This document shows positions 49,401 through 62,741 of a stretch of DNA of 64,000 nt, piece by piece. The stretch covers positions 248,001-312,000 of the forward strand of contig LUGG01000041.1 of the NCBI GenBank assembly GCA_001683735.1, read 5' to 3'. The notes beneath the pieces were generated by a model, which was given only the letters and a program-made list of their open reading frames with translations, was not told the DNA's origin and ran no database searches. Within the stretch, counting starts at the first letter, position 1. Each line of letters begins with the position of its first letter. The translations under genes were made by a program, and so were the position numbers. This DNA is from Grifola frondosa. Lineage: Eukaryota; Basidiomycota; Agaricomycetes; Polyporales; Grifolaceae.

Positions 49401-49731
49401 TCTTTTCGATCTAGGTTTGACGGGCTTGAAGTTAACCTTGTTGTAGCTACATTATGGCAGCCGCCTTGGACGGCGGCACTCAGGTCATCAGCTTCCTTTT
49501 GAATTTCGTACGTTCTGGCTTTTGAGACTTCATGAAACTAGCTAACATAGGTTCTTTTAACTCAGGCGGTCTTTGGCGCAGCGGAACTGCTCATGCCTTC
49601 CCACAGTGGTGGGGTAATGGTACGTTTCCATCATTTTCTCATAACGTACTCCTGCAACGAAAGACGTTCGTTCACTTGAATTCACAGATTTCAATCTATC
49701 GGCTGATCGTTGCTTGCTACCGGATAACTAG
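46425..49731 (+). CDS. OPT family oligopeptide transporter, copy 2 (frame-broken)
   Basis: Paralog of the transporter at 2899-6232, with the same exon order and the same ends (EVEEFEERLQNDEASE near the start, NLSADRCLLPDN at the end). Membrane blocks include TLFLLILSYWFGNGMHM, KEHVAIIIMSSTAATSA, LFWTVFSVMFVWEIIPQ, SWCFDWNLIGSACLYSPIW and ALTVLLIISFTLCSLFATL. Four single-base gaps relative to copy 1 are visible: at CCCC 46439-46442 just after the ATG, near 47686 (AAQH versus EGMGLLSW), at GGGGG 48403-48407 and at GG 48413-48414. If real, they would make this a pseudogene. The protein blocks are otherwise well conserved and similar gaps occur in unrelated genes of the window. About fifteen short introns. 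Confidence 0.85.
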
Positions 49732-49949
49732 ACGTCATTATCTCTCAACTCGCTTGATGACCTGTGGATGTATATTTGTATTTGTTGCTTGAATTAGTGT
49801 CTGAAATTAAATGCCACGTATCGAGTGTAACAAAGATGTACATAAGTTCGATTCACTTCTCTGAGAGTGGTACCAAATTTGGGCAAATTCTGTCCAAGCG
49901 CTCGATGTACTTACAAGAAGTGATCGTTGACTGGTTACAACATTGTCAT
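49732..49949. other. Convergent spacer OPT copy 2 / RdRP
   Basis: 218 bp between two convergent stop codons, AT-richer than its surroundings. No gene. Confidence 0.4.
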
Positions 49950-52900
49950 TTACACTAATGTGAGACCCCCAAGCAGTTCCAACGTATCACAGACAACACC
50001 AAGCGCAATCAAACCAAAACTTTGCGCACCAAAGAATGATTTATTCCGAGTGCTGAAATCCCATGCCAACCAGCCTTGCGTAAGTCCATACAAAAGCTCT
50101 CCTCTCGATGGTGCTTCCGTCCGTTGGTACATTTTGCTTTGGATGTCTCGAACTAGCATAGCTGAATGTAGCCGCGTACGGTGTGTGCGGTCCGATCTCC
50201 ATCGATGTTGCGAACACTTCGCGAGGATTGTCCCGACGACCACTTCCTCTTCCGTAAGACGGGCGTCCGGCGAGTCCGATAGCGCGTGAGTTACGCAGAT
50301 ATAACGCAACTCCTCCTCAATTTCTGGAAGAGAGATTTCATCTCGGCGACCTCATTGTCATCGTTGTTGAAGTGACGAAGTTGACGCTCGACGTAGGGCT
50401 TCAGCGCGAGAGAGATCGAGTCTGACAATAGTCGCTGCTTGTGAGGTAACCCGGGCGGAGTGGCTGGAGAAGGCGGGGGAGGCGTTATGATGGAAATATT
50501 GCGGAACAACTCTCCTAGCGCCCTGGTCGACTCGTAGTAATCAGTCTGCCGAGGGGTCGCATCTTCCGCCTGTGAAGGTCATGTATGAACGGCAGCCAAG
50601 ACCAGACCACGATAGGACATACCTGATGCCAGTCAGGTTTGTAGGGTATTAAAAAGCGAGGCGAGTCATGTTATCTCGGGAATGCCATTTTTTGGGTAGT
50701 CCACTGCTTGACTGCAGAGTTGTGCTAACTCCAAACAGTTTTTGTCGAATGCTCCCTCCTGAATAGCCACTATGAGTACATGAGTAGCCCTAGCTGAGAA
50801 GCAAATAAATACATTTGATTGATCTAGGGATCAAAGAAAAATAAGTATAAGCAATCGTATCGCTGATGCAACTCAGCTCACCTGCAATTATGAGGTGCCT
50901 ATCGGACAACAGTCCCTAGGCACTGCATTAGAATTCCGTGAAAGAATTTTGCAACTATAACATACCAGAACATCGGAGTTGATGTACTCGACAATGAAGT
51001 TGCATATATCTTCCACTGTACTATCGCCGCCATGATCGAGCGCGCGAGTGCCCACCGGTAAGTACGATGCAGCATTACACTCGTCCGATAGAAGCAACGG
51101 GCTGTACTTGATGATCGAGTACAGATCACTGATCAAGCACTATACGTCAACGTCAACCCTCAGGATCGTGAATCCAGCACCTACCCATCCAGGTCGCCTC
51201 CCCCAAGACAGGAAGCAAGCGAACGCGTGCCTTCAAATTACCGAGTTAGTCTGCACACAAGCAAGTACATGAGACATACCACAGGAAGGCAGTACGACAA
51301 CGTTCTTCAGATTGCGAAAGAAGCATACCTTATCGTCGGGTGGTTTCCCGATAGCAAACACACGTTGAACTAGAAAACTTTAGTGATGTAGCATAATTCG
51401 AAGGGCATCGTTCACATATCTGTCTCCAGGATGAACGACGGGGCTTCTGGATATCAAAACAGATCCTGCGTTTGCAAATGAGCACTCCTCAATCACGAGA
51501 CTCGCAGAGGGCTCGGACCTTTCAAATATGTGGGTTCTGGATCGCCAGGGTTCTGTATACAGACTACCGGGACTGTTAGTGGCTAAACTTACGAATGTAT
51601 CAACACGTACCGAAAACCTCTGCTTGTTCAGCGTCAACACGTCTTGGCAGCCATCTGCCACGTACGCTGGCCCTTCGTCAGCAACACCGACCAATAAATA
51701 GCTGTCCGGGATGGGCATTCGCGCCGCATGCTTAATATCCCGCAGTACGTGATTCTTGGCGTATAAAATAAGGCGATCAAGGAATGGGTCCTGGAGGACC
51801 CCAGTTGAACTCTCACGGGCCATCCCCAAGCCAATCGTTCCTAAACGTTGCAGGAGTATTGGAAGACGGTAGCTCGTTCCGAGCTGGTGTGCCTTTAGAA
51901 AGCTGATGGTCTGCGTGATGGAATCGGTTGCGGTATAGATATCTGCTTTAGCTCTATCCTGGAGTGATACAAATGCCTTTTTGTCAATGCCACGGTCCTC
52001 TAAAAGCGTCACGAGCGGCCTTCCGACAAACCACATGATTACCAAAATTGTCACTGGATTGTGGTGGATAGTGGCTTACCTGTTCAGGTAAGAAATGCCG
52101 GGCCGTTCGAAAGCACGGGCTATCTCAATTTCACCAAGCGCCTCGTTACGAGCCTTGAACTTGTTCATGGATTTCCGAAGACGCATCTTGACTCCCCGTA
52201 GTCGTTCATCGATCACGACCATACCCTTGTAACCTGAACGAAACGTTAGATAAGATTTATAGGGCAAGTTGATACGAACCCAAGAAACGGATTTGATACT
52301 AGCATAAAATGGTCAGTCCCGATCAAACGAAAGATATTCTGGCACTTACTGCAGAGGGTTTGATCGCATGCCTCTGTGACTCAGGACGCTCCTTACATAA
52401 AGCTTCCCAAATAAGATCTCCAAGCTCTGTCGAGATTGTACCAACGCCGTCGGTGAACAGATATGGCTCCTCACCCAAATCTGGCATTTCCTCCCACTGA
52501 TCTCGCCTGATGGAAACCGAGGGATCCGTTGCTGTAAACGCCTGTGCAATACGCGCAGCATATTTCGAGGGGTACTTAATCACGCCAGAGAAGTCGCCCA
52601 GGCTGTCTCTGATCTTCTGCGCCGTGACATAGCCCTCATTGGGATGGTGAAATGGGTTCAGGAACCATACCGCATGTTCGCGGAGTGCGGATTGTGAATA
52701 TGCGAGAAACTCAAACCAGCGTCCACCAAGTTCGAAGCCGTTCTTCAGGATACCGCCAACGCGATCCGTAAGGAGCGAGGTGCCATCAACCTAAGGTACA
52801 AATGAGCAACTGCGAACAAGTTCCCATACTTCCCGTACCTCGCGCGCCCATCGGTATTGCAGTCTGTCCTCATCTCTGAAGTCGACCCTAATAAAATGTT

Positions 52901-54399
52901 CTTGGTGACCTGGATAGCTTCGAATGACACGATTTGACTGAATAACATATGGACCCTCAAGCAGCACTCGGGTAGGGGTGAAAGTAACGTGGTGGCATTG
53001 GAACGTCCCTTTGGGTAATTGAAGGGGCCTATGCTCCGAACTTTTAGGGAGTACTTTGTTAAAACATTCTGTAATAGATTCTTGGGGATTCTTCGTCCGC
53101 AAGGCTTCGGTAAAATGTCGAAGTGTATCGCCTGCAGTCTCGGGGTAGCTCTCATAGAGATTGTTGATCGGCTTCAGCAAGCAATGGAGCAGGTCGTCCG
53201 TATTGAGCAGTCCGTTGTGAAGGAGGGCCTCGATTTGAAATGCGACAGTCCAGCTAAGTTTTTTGATCCATGTGCGCACGTTGTACAGTTGTTTACTAGA
53301 GAAGAAGCGGCAAGTGAATGCCTCGATGTTGGCCTGCCGTGGGCGCGGAAGACCGGCAACTACACATAAGTCCGCGAACTGATGGACGTCCCGTTCGTCA
53401 TGGAGAATGACACGCATATTATGGGCATATGGCGCAACAATAGCATGAGCATGGTCGAAACTATCGAGTCTTTGACGGAATTTGCGATTGTCGCGCCATT
53501 CCACTCCCGTCAACTCACGGTTCCATCGCTGCCTCTCCAACATCGGAGGAGTAAGCAACTCGAAACAGATGACTGAACTGATGAGCTCGTTCAATAATGT
53601 CAAGTTAACGGAGACGACTCACAGGGATTTCCAAAATCAAGTCCTATTGCAAATTTGCGAATGTTTGCGAAAGTGATGGCAATATTGTGTTGAATTTGTT
53701 CCGTTGACGGATCGCCAAGCTGAAAATACACCACAATTAATCCGTAGTTTTGTACAGTTGGACCGTGGGTGTCCGGACGAAAGCGGTGCTCACCACAATC
53801 CGGATGAGTTTATGTTCATATTCGAATGCCAGAATTCCAGCACTTTTGCTCTTGTGGCTAATCTCATACTCGTTCGAAAACATTCGAGAAGCGGTCATAG
53901 GATCTCCGGGACGACGGTAGAAAACACCAAACTGAATTATTTTGACATGAATCCCAAGGTTTAGTTTCTCGATTGTTGCACTTTTGAATTCCTCGATGGC
54001 TGGATCAAGGTAAGGTGTCTTCTCCAAGATTTCTGCCACTCCTGGCTTGGGTTTGTGATGACTGCGAGAGAGTCGCATCTCGCGCCCATCCACCACGATA
54101 GAGTTACCCTCACATATCCATCTAAACAATTGGTCTCCGATCTTGCGAGTAGGGACAGTCAAACGCCCTTTGCCACTGTTTCGAACTCCACCACGACCCG
54201 AACCTAAAATGACTTTGAAATTCCTGGGACGAGCTTTCGTGACGTTGCAGTTGGGGGAACATCATAAAACCACTCACATTGGGCGAGCCTTAGGATCAGA
54301 TGCGTCGAAGAACTCATCTCCATGAAGAACACCACCTATAGCGCGTTTCACGTCCCACACAGTAGCGTGAAATGCAACGTCACTCAAATCGATCTCCAT
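49950..54399 (-). CDS. Cellular RNA-dependent RNA polymerase (RNA silencing, QDE-1/RDR type)
   Basis: Eukaryotic RdRP that makes double-stranded RNA for Dicer in quelling-type silencing. The start at 54399 gives MEIDLSDVAFHATVWDVKRAIG. The middle includes a GNSIVVDGREMRLSRS segment and YYPE-like linkers. The RdRP core has EEPYLFTDGVGTIS, FLGYKGMVVIDERL, MKFRKSM-like basic residues (KMRLRKSMNKFKA), MPIPDSYLLVGVADEGPAY and the catalytic DLDGD. The last motif is split by a 56-nt intron (DLDG at 51185-51195, final Asp at about 51125). A C-terminal helical region follows (EEVVVGTILAKCSQHRWRSDR, GLTQGWLAWDF), ending at 49950. A one-base gap near 50319-50324 separates MKSLFQK from ELRYICVTHALSDSP. 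About sixteen introns. In tandem with STT4. Confidence 0.9.
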
Positions 54400-54904
54400 G
54401 AAGCTTCAGGCTGGTCAATGTAGGCAAGGGTTGGCTAAAGCCTAAGAGTGTCAAGGAATTAGTGGGAAGCCTGAAATATGGTGGGCAGTGCGATTGCGCT
54501 GAATTTGAAGCTGCATAGACAAAGGAGATAGTTTTTGCTTTGACACAATAGCACCTCGCCAACTTTTAGAACGTACACCGCCCCGTGTTCGGCAAGAGAG
54601 TCTGAGAGGAACTTTGCATTACATTGGTCGCGCGTGCCAATCACGTGACGCATGAGTGGCACTATTAGCAGGAGCGGCACTAAGCACTTGTCAGCTTCGA
54701 CTGGACAGTACTTCTCTACGGAATACTGAAAAGAGCCTTGATGCATAACACGAGTCATGTTCACGTTCGAGGCGGATAGCGTAGATTGCAGAAAGCTGAG
54801 TACTATTAGCAAACATGAATGTTTCGTGTACGGTATATTAAGCGTCATCACTTGTAAGGAATGCCTAGAAGGGATGTCAGAGGCAATTAGATCCACTCCT
54901 ACGG
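54400..54904. promoter_or_regulatory. RdRP upstream region
   Basis: 505 bp between the RdRP start and the STT4 stop, same strand. A 145-codon minus-strand ORF (54459-54896) spans it but shows no family similarity and may be chance or 5' leader. Confidence 0.35.
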
Positions 54905-57900
54905 CTACTCACCATTTTGTAACTAAAACAACCATGGTTAGAAACTTCTTCCCATGAAGGTGAGACATACTCACTCTTTGGAACTCGTCGTAGGCTGTGC
55001 TTCGTACATTCTCATGCGCATTCCGCACGGTAGCCATCATCCACTCTGCAGCCTGGCGTTCGTTCAGACCCAGCGCGAATCGATCCCTGAGCCTCTTGAT
55101 AGTTGGCTCTCCTTTGAAGGAAGGTAGACTAGTGTCCAGCATCAACTGCACAGTGTTGACTAGTTGATCGGCGTGAGGCCGGATGGCAAGAAAAGCCTTC
55201 ACAGTAAGCTGCTGGAAGAGCTGGTATCCTTGTGAATATCGACCACCCATGAGAACAACCATTTCATGAGTTAGCTTAAACGAGCTTGGCTCGAATTTGA
55301 CGCCCTATTTCTGTGACATGAGAAGATTTCTAAATGTGAAAAATATTCACAAGACGTACCCCGGGACGTAATCACGACCACAATCAACGAAAATCAATAA
55401 AGATTTCAGGGACGTCGAATTTAAAAAGTACTCATCTATGTCGAACAAGAAGCCGAAGTCTGCAAACCAGCCAGGGTTAGCAAGTAAAGTATCATATCAG
55501 GAGGATCATTACCAATATGCACGATGTGTCCCTCCCCATCGATCATGATGTTGCCATTATGTCTGTCTTTGACTTGCAATACGTAGCAAACCACGGAGTA
55601 TGCCGCCATTGACTGGATGAAATTCAGGCGAGCTCTCTGGAACTCGACCGTGTCTTCACCGCCATACTTTGCAACGAAGAAGTCAAGGAGGTCGTTGACT
55701 TTGGCACGCCCCATCTCATCCCGCGATGTCGCATTCGGCACCACGTCGATGACACCACACTGACAATAAGCGTGAGTTATGCCCCAAAAGAAGAAGGACC
55801 TAGCACCTACCCCCGGGGCGGTGGCCGTCACTCGATAGGGGAAGAGATAGAGTGTCAATCCGACGCTGGTAAAGATATTCTTGAACATTGCGATAACCTG
55901 CAGAGCCAACACATCTTGTCGACAATCATCGCCGACCTTGAAAATGGCCTGTTGCCAGATATCATACTCTTCTACTAGTTCTTTTTCCTGGTCTTCTGCC
56001 TCCACAGCATTGTCGGGGTCCGTGTCGATCACGATGCGCTCCTTCCTTACTTTAAAGGTCGCCATAAATGGCGCCTGCAAAGAATCAGCAATTGTGCAGA
56101 ATAATTTGAAAGTGATCGAGTTTGACCTTTGCATGACTCTGCAGGGGCCGACCTGATTTCTTGTCAATATCGACGACAACACCATCGGGATTGCTTGGCA
56201 AATAAACTCCGACTTCCACTTCAATTTGGGCCATCTCTTCATCAATTAGCCTGAACAGAGGTATGTCGAAAACTGGAACGTAGGACACGTCATGGTAAAC
56301 ATACCTTCTTCTCCGGTCTAGTCTTCTTGATGAATGGCTTGAGTTTGCCAGAGATAGACGTGACCTCATTGAAGAACCCGAATTCGCGGTCATAGAAACG
56401 CCTTGCTTCACCAGACAATGAGCCCACAACCATATCTATCATCTTGTCCAATGCAGGCTTCATTGGATCCTCCTACGAACGGGATGCTCAACAAATGATA
56501 CAAAAACACACAACATCGGAACGTACCACTTCCCCTGCGTCATCCCTATAACAGTTGGCATTCATGTTCCAGATGATTTGGTGGCAGAAGAGCTGAGAGA
56601 TTTTCGCAGTTTCGAAGATGAATCTTGCAACATAGCCTGCACGAGAATTAATGTTCTAACGCTCAGGGTCATTGCTATCTACGCACCGAGCGCATCGTAT
56701 CGAAGGGCTTGGACAACCTGGGGAACAAAGAAGAAGGTCAACTCAACAGGATGTTGCTCAAGCGCTCTGTGAGCGTATTGCAACAATAAGGGATCGTTGC
56801 CATAACGCCGTTCAAAGAACGTTATGGCTAGAACGGGTGCTATAGGTGCCCAGAGCAACAGATACTAATTTAAATATTAGTAAGACGTTGTAGATGACTG
56901 CAGTGAGAAGATGTGTACCTTGAGGTCTCGTCTGACTGTTGCATCCAAGCGATCCCCAACAAGGAAGTGCAGGGCTTCAGGGACATCCAGGACATCCTGG
57001 GTACTTGACCGAACCAGACGGCCGACCTCAACATGTACCGCAGGATAATTGAAGCGCTCCGCGAGGAAAACCGCTATTGCAGGATCGATATCCCATGTCC
57101 TGCGAACAGTGCTGACCCACAAGCTCTATGATAGAGTTATAGAATCATTATTAGCGATCAACAAAACACATACATCCAACATTGTTTTCTCGAGCGTTCC
57201 AATATGGTCTGTGCCGCGCTTGGGGTCATTGCAGGGATTGGACCATACTGTCAGACGGAAAACTTCATTTTCCACTAGAAGCTTGAGCGGCAGACTGAGG
57301 TTTTTGAGGGAAGCCACGTATTCTGAGAGTAATATCAGGACAAGTTTCTAGAATGAAGCAAGATGCGCCTACGTGAGGTTTGGGAAGGCGACTGAGCAGG
57401 AGCAAGACTAGAAATCGCTGTGGCACCGCGAATAGTGTCATTGTGCAGGTAGGAAAAGAACTCCGATAGCAACTTGATGTCCGCGTCAATTTGCACACGA
57501 TTAGAGCCATATGACCACCTGCTCCATTGTTTAGTACATTCTTCATGGATGGAAATGAACAACTTACTGCGGCCGTACGCTGAACCATGAATAAGCCGTG
57601 TGATAGAGACTTGTCCGCAACTGGTGTTCGCAGAATACGTCCAGATACGAGCTTCTTAGAGTCTCAAAGCCAAACTGCAGAAATGAGAAACGAGCTTCCC
57701 GAGCAAGCGGATGAGTGCTACACTGCCGCTCAGTACATATCCAATGTGCAATATGAGTGTCATACCTGATCGTACGATACGCACGAGCTGAACACAACGC
57801 CAATCGTTGAAATAGTAGCATCAAACCAGGTTTACGATATCTTGCAGCCTGGAGTCGGCTAATCAATAACTGAAGTATTAGGATGTGCGGTATCAAAAGT

Positions 57901-60900
57901 CGGCGAGCATTTGCAGCCGCGCGATCGATGATTGCTTTGTCTGTCGGGCTATATTCCACCTCGTGCAAGAATGGATCCGTGTAACTATTTAAGCCGGAAC
58001 GGACAGGTGAGCCGATATCTATAATCAAAGTTTAGAGCACTCACTTCAGGCTTCTTGAAAACATCCCTTTCTCATGTTTGATACTGAGCGACCACGCCGA
58101 ACTGATCTCAGACATCAAGGCAACCTCGTAATCAGGTTTTCTCGGCTATAACCCATGACCATGTCTCGAACCCGCGGAGATAGCCGACGGCGTGAACGCT
58201 TCGAAAGGCAGCGCAACCAAGTAGTGCAACAAGTCATAATCATACTGCGGTTCGGATTGCAAATCAGATGACGCTCAATGGAAAAGAGAATATTTCAACC
58301 TTTGCAATGAATATGAGGGTTGAAGCGCAGCGGAAGAGGAGGCGTTTCAGCTCTTGAACAGTGAGTGTACACCGCTTCTCCCGAATGGCAACTATAGCTT
58401 CGATGACTCTCGATTTCAATACCTCGATCTCATGCGAAGGCACAAATTCTGCGGCATATCCTTGAGAACCTTTGCGCAATATTAGACCGGAATACAACAT
58501 GCGAAAGCGAACACACCTGTAGAACGCCCATATCGGAACCCTGTGGCCTCGCCCGCAAAATAGCCCTTCGAAGCAATTTGATTGGCCATCGTCTTGGCAC
58601 GATCTGGCTTCCAGCTTGACATTGCCGACAAAGATGCTGCAAGGGTAAAGTGAGCTAAGAATCTTAGCACGAATTTAGAAAGCCTACTAAGTTTCCGGTC
58701 TATTGGTCCAATCGCTGTTCCGAACAACACGGCGACTGAAGCACCAAGTTCCGAAGAGTCCGTTAGAGACACCCCTTGGTTGATGGCCAGATATTTCTAA
58801 AAACAACTTGTTCATCACAATCGTCCACGACACCACAACAATACTCGCCTGAAGAGTAGAATGGAGCTCCATTGGTGCACGTCCCAAGGCCAGCTCGAAC
58901 CAAGTATTAGCATCCCGTAACAATTGCGATAGCATCAGATTGCGAGCGTTATAGCTATCGGGCAGCTGCAATGTCAACCCGGCTCGATCTGAATGATAGA
59001 CATAAATCGGATTGTCCTGCACACCATGATCTTTAGTTCACGATTTAAGAAGTGAATAGTATACTCATACCTCGTCAATGAACTCATTTTCACACGCTTG
59101 GCGTAGAAGGGTCAAAGCTTCGAGGATTGCGAAAACGAGCTGCGGATCACACATCAAGGAAGGGAAAGATGTGATGAGACGATTCAAATATCTAGAAGCA
59201 ATTTCGCGGGCTTTTGGAATCCGATGCGTGCTGCTAACAAGCAGCACTCGAAGCTCTTGTGAAAGGCCTTGAGCGAGAGACTGCTTTGCTACCTGGCCAT
59301 TCAGGTCCGTGACAGACCCACGAATGACCTATACTTCTAGCATTAAAATTGTACAATATCGATCGCGAGAGAAAGCCGACCTTCTCTGCTACAGCTTCCA
59401 TGCACACTTGTAACCCAGCGTTTTTGTTTATGCCATTGTTGACGAAGTAGGATACTAGTGACGAAGGAAGGCCTGCGGCAGAACGCATGCTCTCTATGTC
59501 GTGCATAGCGAGCAAGAAGATGACCTGGCCAGGTAGGAGGTAGCGAATTTCACTGGTGCGCAGAGGGATATGCCTCGTGAGCAGAGCACGGTGCTTGGAT
59601 ACAACCTAACAACAAATGAATATGAGGATAGCTCTTTCAAATGTTCGCACATACGGTCTCGACGTATTCCTGACGAATGACAGTGTTGTATTCCAAGTCG
59701 CTGACAATGGTATCACGGGCTTCTTCCAGAACAATGGGAGGCGTCTTGATAGCTATCCGGGCAAGAGCAGGTTGTTGCCAATCCATCGCGGTCTGATCCT
59801 TATCCTTCGGTGAAGTGAACTGGAAAAGGACGCATAGGAACCACATGTTGCGGAAAAGCGTCACAACATTCGGAGAAATGTCTCCTTCCAGCTTGAAATC
59901 GTCATGGCTCAGGATTGCGTCAAGAGGAAGTAATAGCGATGTCAGCTGCTCGATCATGTCATCCAGCTATATAGACTACAGAGTGAGATGACAGATAGCA
60001 GGGTGGCAAATCGCAACAGACCTTCGCATGGTGATTAGATATGGCAACATTTTGTATCGCGACGCCTTTGTCTGCGAATAGAGTGAGCAATTCCGTCAGA
60101 TATACTTGGTATAGCTCCGGCCTGCGGTGCAGCTCTTGCGCAAGTCTCGTTTGGGCGGCAAGCACCTACCGACGTGGAGTTATTTGTGCAAATACCTATA
60201 GTTGCTTGAAGAGACGCACCATGTTGTTGGAAAATCGGGGATCATCCATATGGGCGGACCGATTAATGGAGGAGAATGCACGAACAATATCCACGAAGGA
60301 GCTTTCCGGAGCTGTCAGAGCAAGATCCACGAGATTGTAGGCAATCGCAGCTTCCACTGTAGGTTCGGCAGAACGCATTCTTTGCAGAAGCATTGAGATA
60401 GTCAATCGTGTGACCTTGGACGAAAGTCAGTATCAAGGACTTCGATATTTTGTGAACGAGTATCACCTCCTCGGATTGGAACTCTAAAGCTAGTCTTGTA
60501 GCGACGGAGATCGTGCTAATTCCAACTGTCCTCTTCTCGTCTTCACTCAATCCGCGGATTCCGGTCTCCATGGAGTGTAATGTAGCAAGGTCAGGAACCT
60601 CGCTCAATGACATAGTGATCATACTTGAACTTTCAAAGATATCCTTGCTCGTGGCAGCGATGTAATTAAGAAGCGAATACATGTAAGACATTATAAGATC
60701 GTCGCCGGGGGCCAGCTGAAAGAGGTTTAGATAATGAAGCAACAGAACGTCAACTAAACTTACGTCTATGCAGAGCGCGAGGCATTTAGCTGCTGCGACG
60801 AGAGGCGGAGGGGTCCGTGTACCAGTAGCAAACTCGAACTCAAAAAGCGAAAGTGGGGAAGTGACGAAGCGTCGTAGATGGTTAGCCATGCTAGCAGCAA

Positions 60901-62429
60901 TATCCGGGAAGCTGACGGGCCAACATCAATGTCTAGAAGATACGTTGGAAAAGGGAGACCAACTTTCGGACAAGGATAGCAGTTGACTTGAGAGCGGCTT
61001 CCTGGACCATGTTGTCACATATGGGAGAATCCATGGTCAATAAGAGCTTGAGACGAGTATAGAGTTTGTCGTCAAGTTCGCCCAGTGCTGCGGAACATAC
61101 AGCGGCCAATTTCTGGATCGCAGTCAGCATGAATGTTATCAAGCGGACAACAAAGAGGAATCACCAAGCTCTCAGACATGGTCTCCCACGCATAACTATC
61201 TTCCGACGGTTCAGCGTCCATTTCCTCTATTTGCATTAAAAGATTCGTGAAACAACGCATTGCATTCCCCATAGTAGTTCGCAAGGCTTCCGGGTAACTA
61301 TTGTCGGAAGGAAGCGACCCTGACACAGAGTGACGCAAAAGTTTCTGCCATGCTCGGTTGGCCGCCTCAGCCTCAACATTCGTGAAGGTAGCTTTGTCAG
61401 ATGGATGAGACCGTCCCAATGCTTGCGCCAATATAGTCCATTGGGCTTCAATCACACAGCAGACGGTAAAGTAGCCACTCAGAGGTCGACCGCGAGAGAT
61501 ATAACGAGAAACAAGAGTCTGGATGAAGTGAATGCAATCTGGATCATTCTCGGTGGAAGATAGGACATCGACCTGAAGACGATTGAGGCGACTGACGACG
61601 TCAGAAGAAAAAAGAACGTTGAGATGAGTAGACAAAGCGGCCCATTCTTGTGTATACCAGTCGAAGGGTATTGATATGATAGCTCGATAGAATCCGTGAA
61701 ATGATGGGGCATATTGAGTGAGCACATCGATCGCTGCAAATATGAGCTGTATATTTGACTTGAAGAGCTGTTAGGCAGAAGATACTGACGTTCTGCTGAC
61801 TGCAGTTTGTGTACAATATGGGAGGTAAATTTGAGGATGGCATTGATAGCATCACTGCGATATCCTGGATGACAACTCGCCATCCGAAGCAGAGCGGAGA
61901 CCGTCGCGAAGACTAGCTGGTCAGGTAAAGCCCATTCTGCAAGATATCATTAATCATAATCAATTGTGCGCTATGACAACATACCTTCCCAAGCAAGACA
62001 TTGGTCGAATTCAATGTAAGGTACATCCCGTAGGATATCCACAAGAACAGGCAGCGAATCGCTGACGTGTGCATCCGGCAGGTTTACGGCGAGTTCCGCG
62101 AATCCGATGTTGCACTGGACTCTTGAGTTGGGCTGAACAGATATTCAGAATATATTATAAGAACACGATGACAGAGGACGTGCCATGAACACTCTCTCCT
62201 CTTCAAGTTCTTCTGACACTGTTTGGTCAGAAACCGCCCTCGTCTCCACCTTGGAGGTCACAAGGTCAATCGTAGTTAGAACTTCAGCGTTTTCCGTTTC
62301 ATCCTTGAACGCTTCGATGTTGGACGCAAGGTCTGATAGGATTAGCTGACGAATATTAAGCTCCAGACTGTATCGGTAATAAATGAGACCTTGCAAGACT
62401 CTTAAAACTCTAGGGACGCACCAGTCCAT
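54905..62429 (-). CDS. STT4: Phosphatidylinositol 4-kinase Stt4/PI4KA
   Basis: Large type III PI 4-kinase making plasma-membrane PI4P. The N-terminal alpha-solenoid spans most of the gene (LPVLVDILRDVPYIEFDQCLAWEEW, DQLVFATVSALLRMASCHPG, GFYRAIISIPFDWYTQEWAALS, ALKSTAILVRK). Toward the C-terminus come VVGSLSGEARRFYDREFGF, EVGVYLPSNPDGVVVDID, SGRPLQSHAKAPFMATFKV, KVGDDCRQDVLALQVIAMFKN, the catalytic loop VKDRHNGNIMIDGEGHIVHI, then DFGFLFDI after an intron. The last block is PSFKGEPTIKRLRDRFALGLNERQAAEWM. The gene ends at 54905 with a short last exon (LQNGE). The start at 62429 (MDWCVPRVLRVLQGL) is the best ATG I can support, but extra upstream exons are possible. More than twenty introns. No frame break noticed in the kinase part. 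Confidence 0.9.
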
Positions 62430-62741
62430 TTCCGAGAACAGAAAAATGATGTTTCCAGGGATGTATGACACAAATGCGGGGAATCGGTGAGAGAGTAGAG
62501 GTAAAGTTATTAAGGTAGGCCGAGTCTACAGCCACCAATATTGACGTAGACACATCGGTCTGCTCGCCGCCGGCTCGGTGTCCAAATTGGAACCGAATGA
62601 CTCCGGAAGCCGTAACACGATCAGGTGACCATACAAAGCGGAGTTCAACCACTCTATATGCGCCACACGTCTCAACCTCAACATATACTTGACCCATTTA
62701 CACACCCCACTATTGGTCACCACCATTTTCTATTGCTCTTC
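62430..62741. promoter_or_regulatory. Divergent promoter STT4 / kinase
   Basis: 312 bp between two divergent start codons, if the STT4 start is right. A 95-codon minus-strand ORF overlaps it and could instead be a 5' STT4 exon. No motif cluster seen. Confidence 0.35.

Noticed and set aside
46425..49731. OPT copy 2 as a proven pseudogene
   Set aside because: The frame breaks are single bases, several in homopolymers, and are matched by similar breaks in essential genes, so decay cannot be separated from assembly error.
62430..62741. Additional 5' exon of STT4 (95-codon minus ORF)
   Set aside because: No similarity to the STT4 N-terminus is visible. It is kept only as a possibility in the promoter entry.
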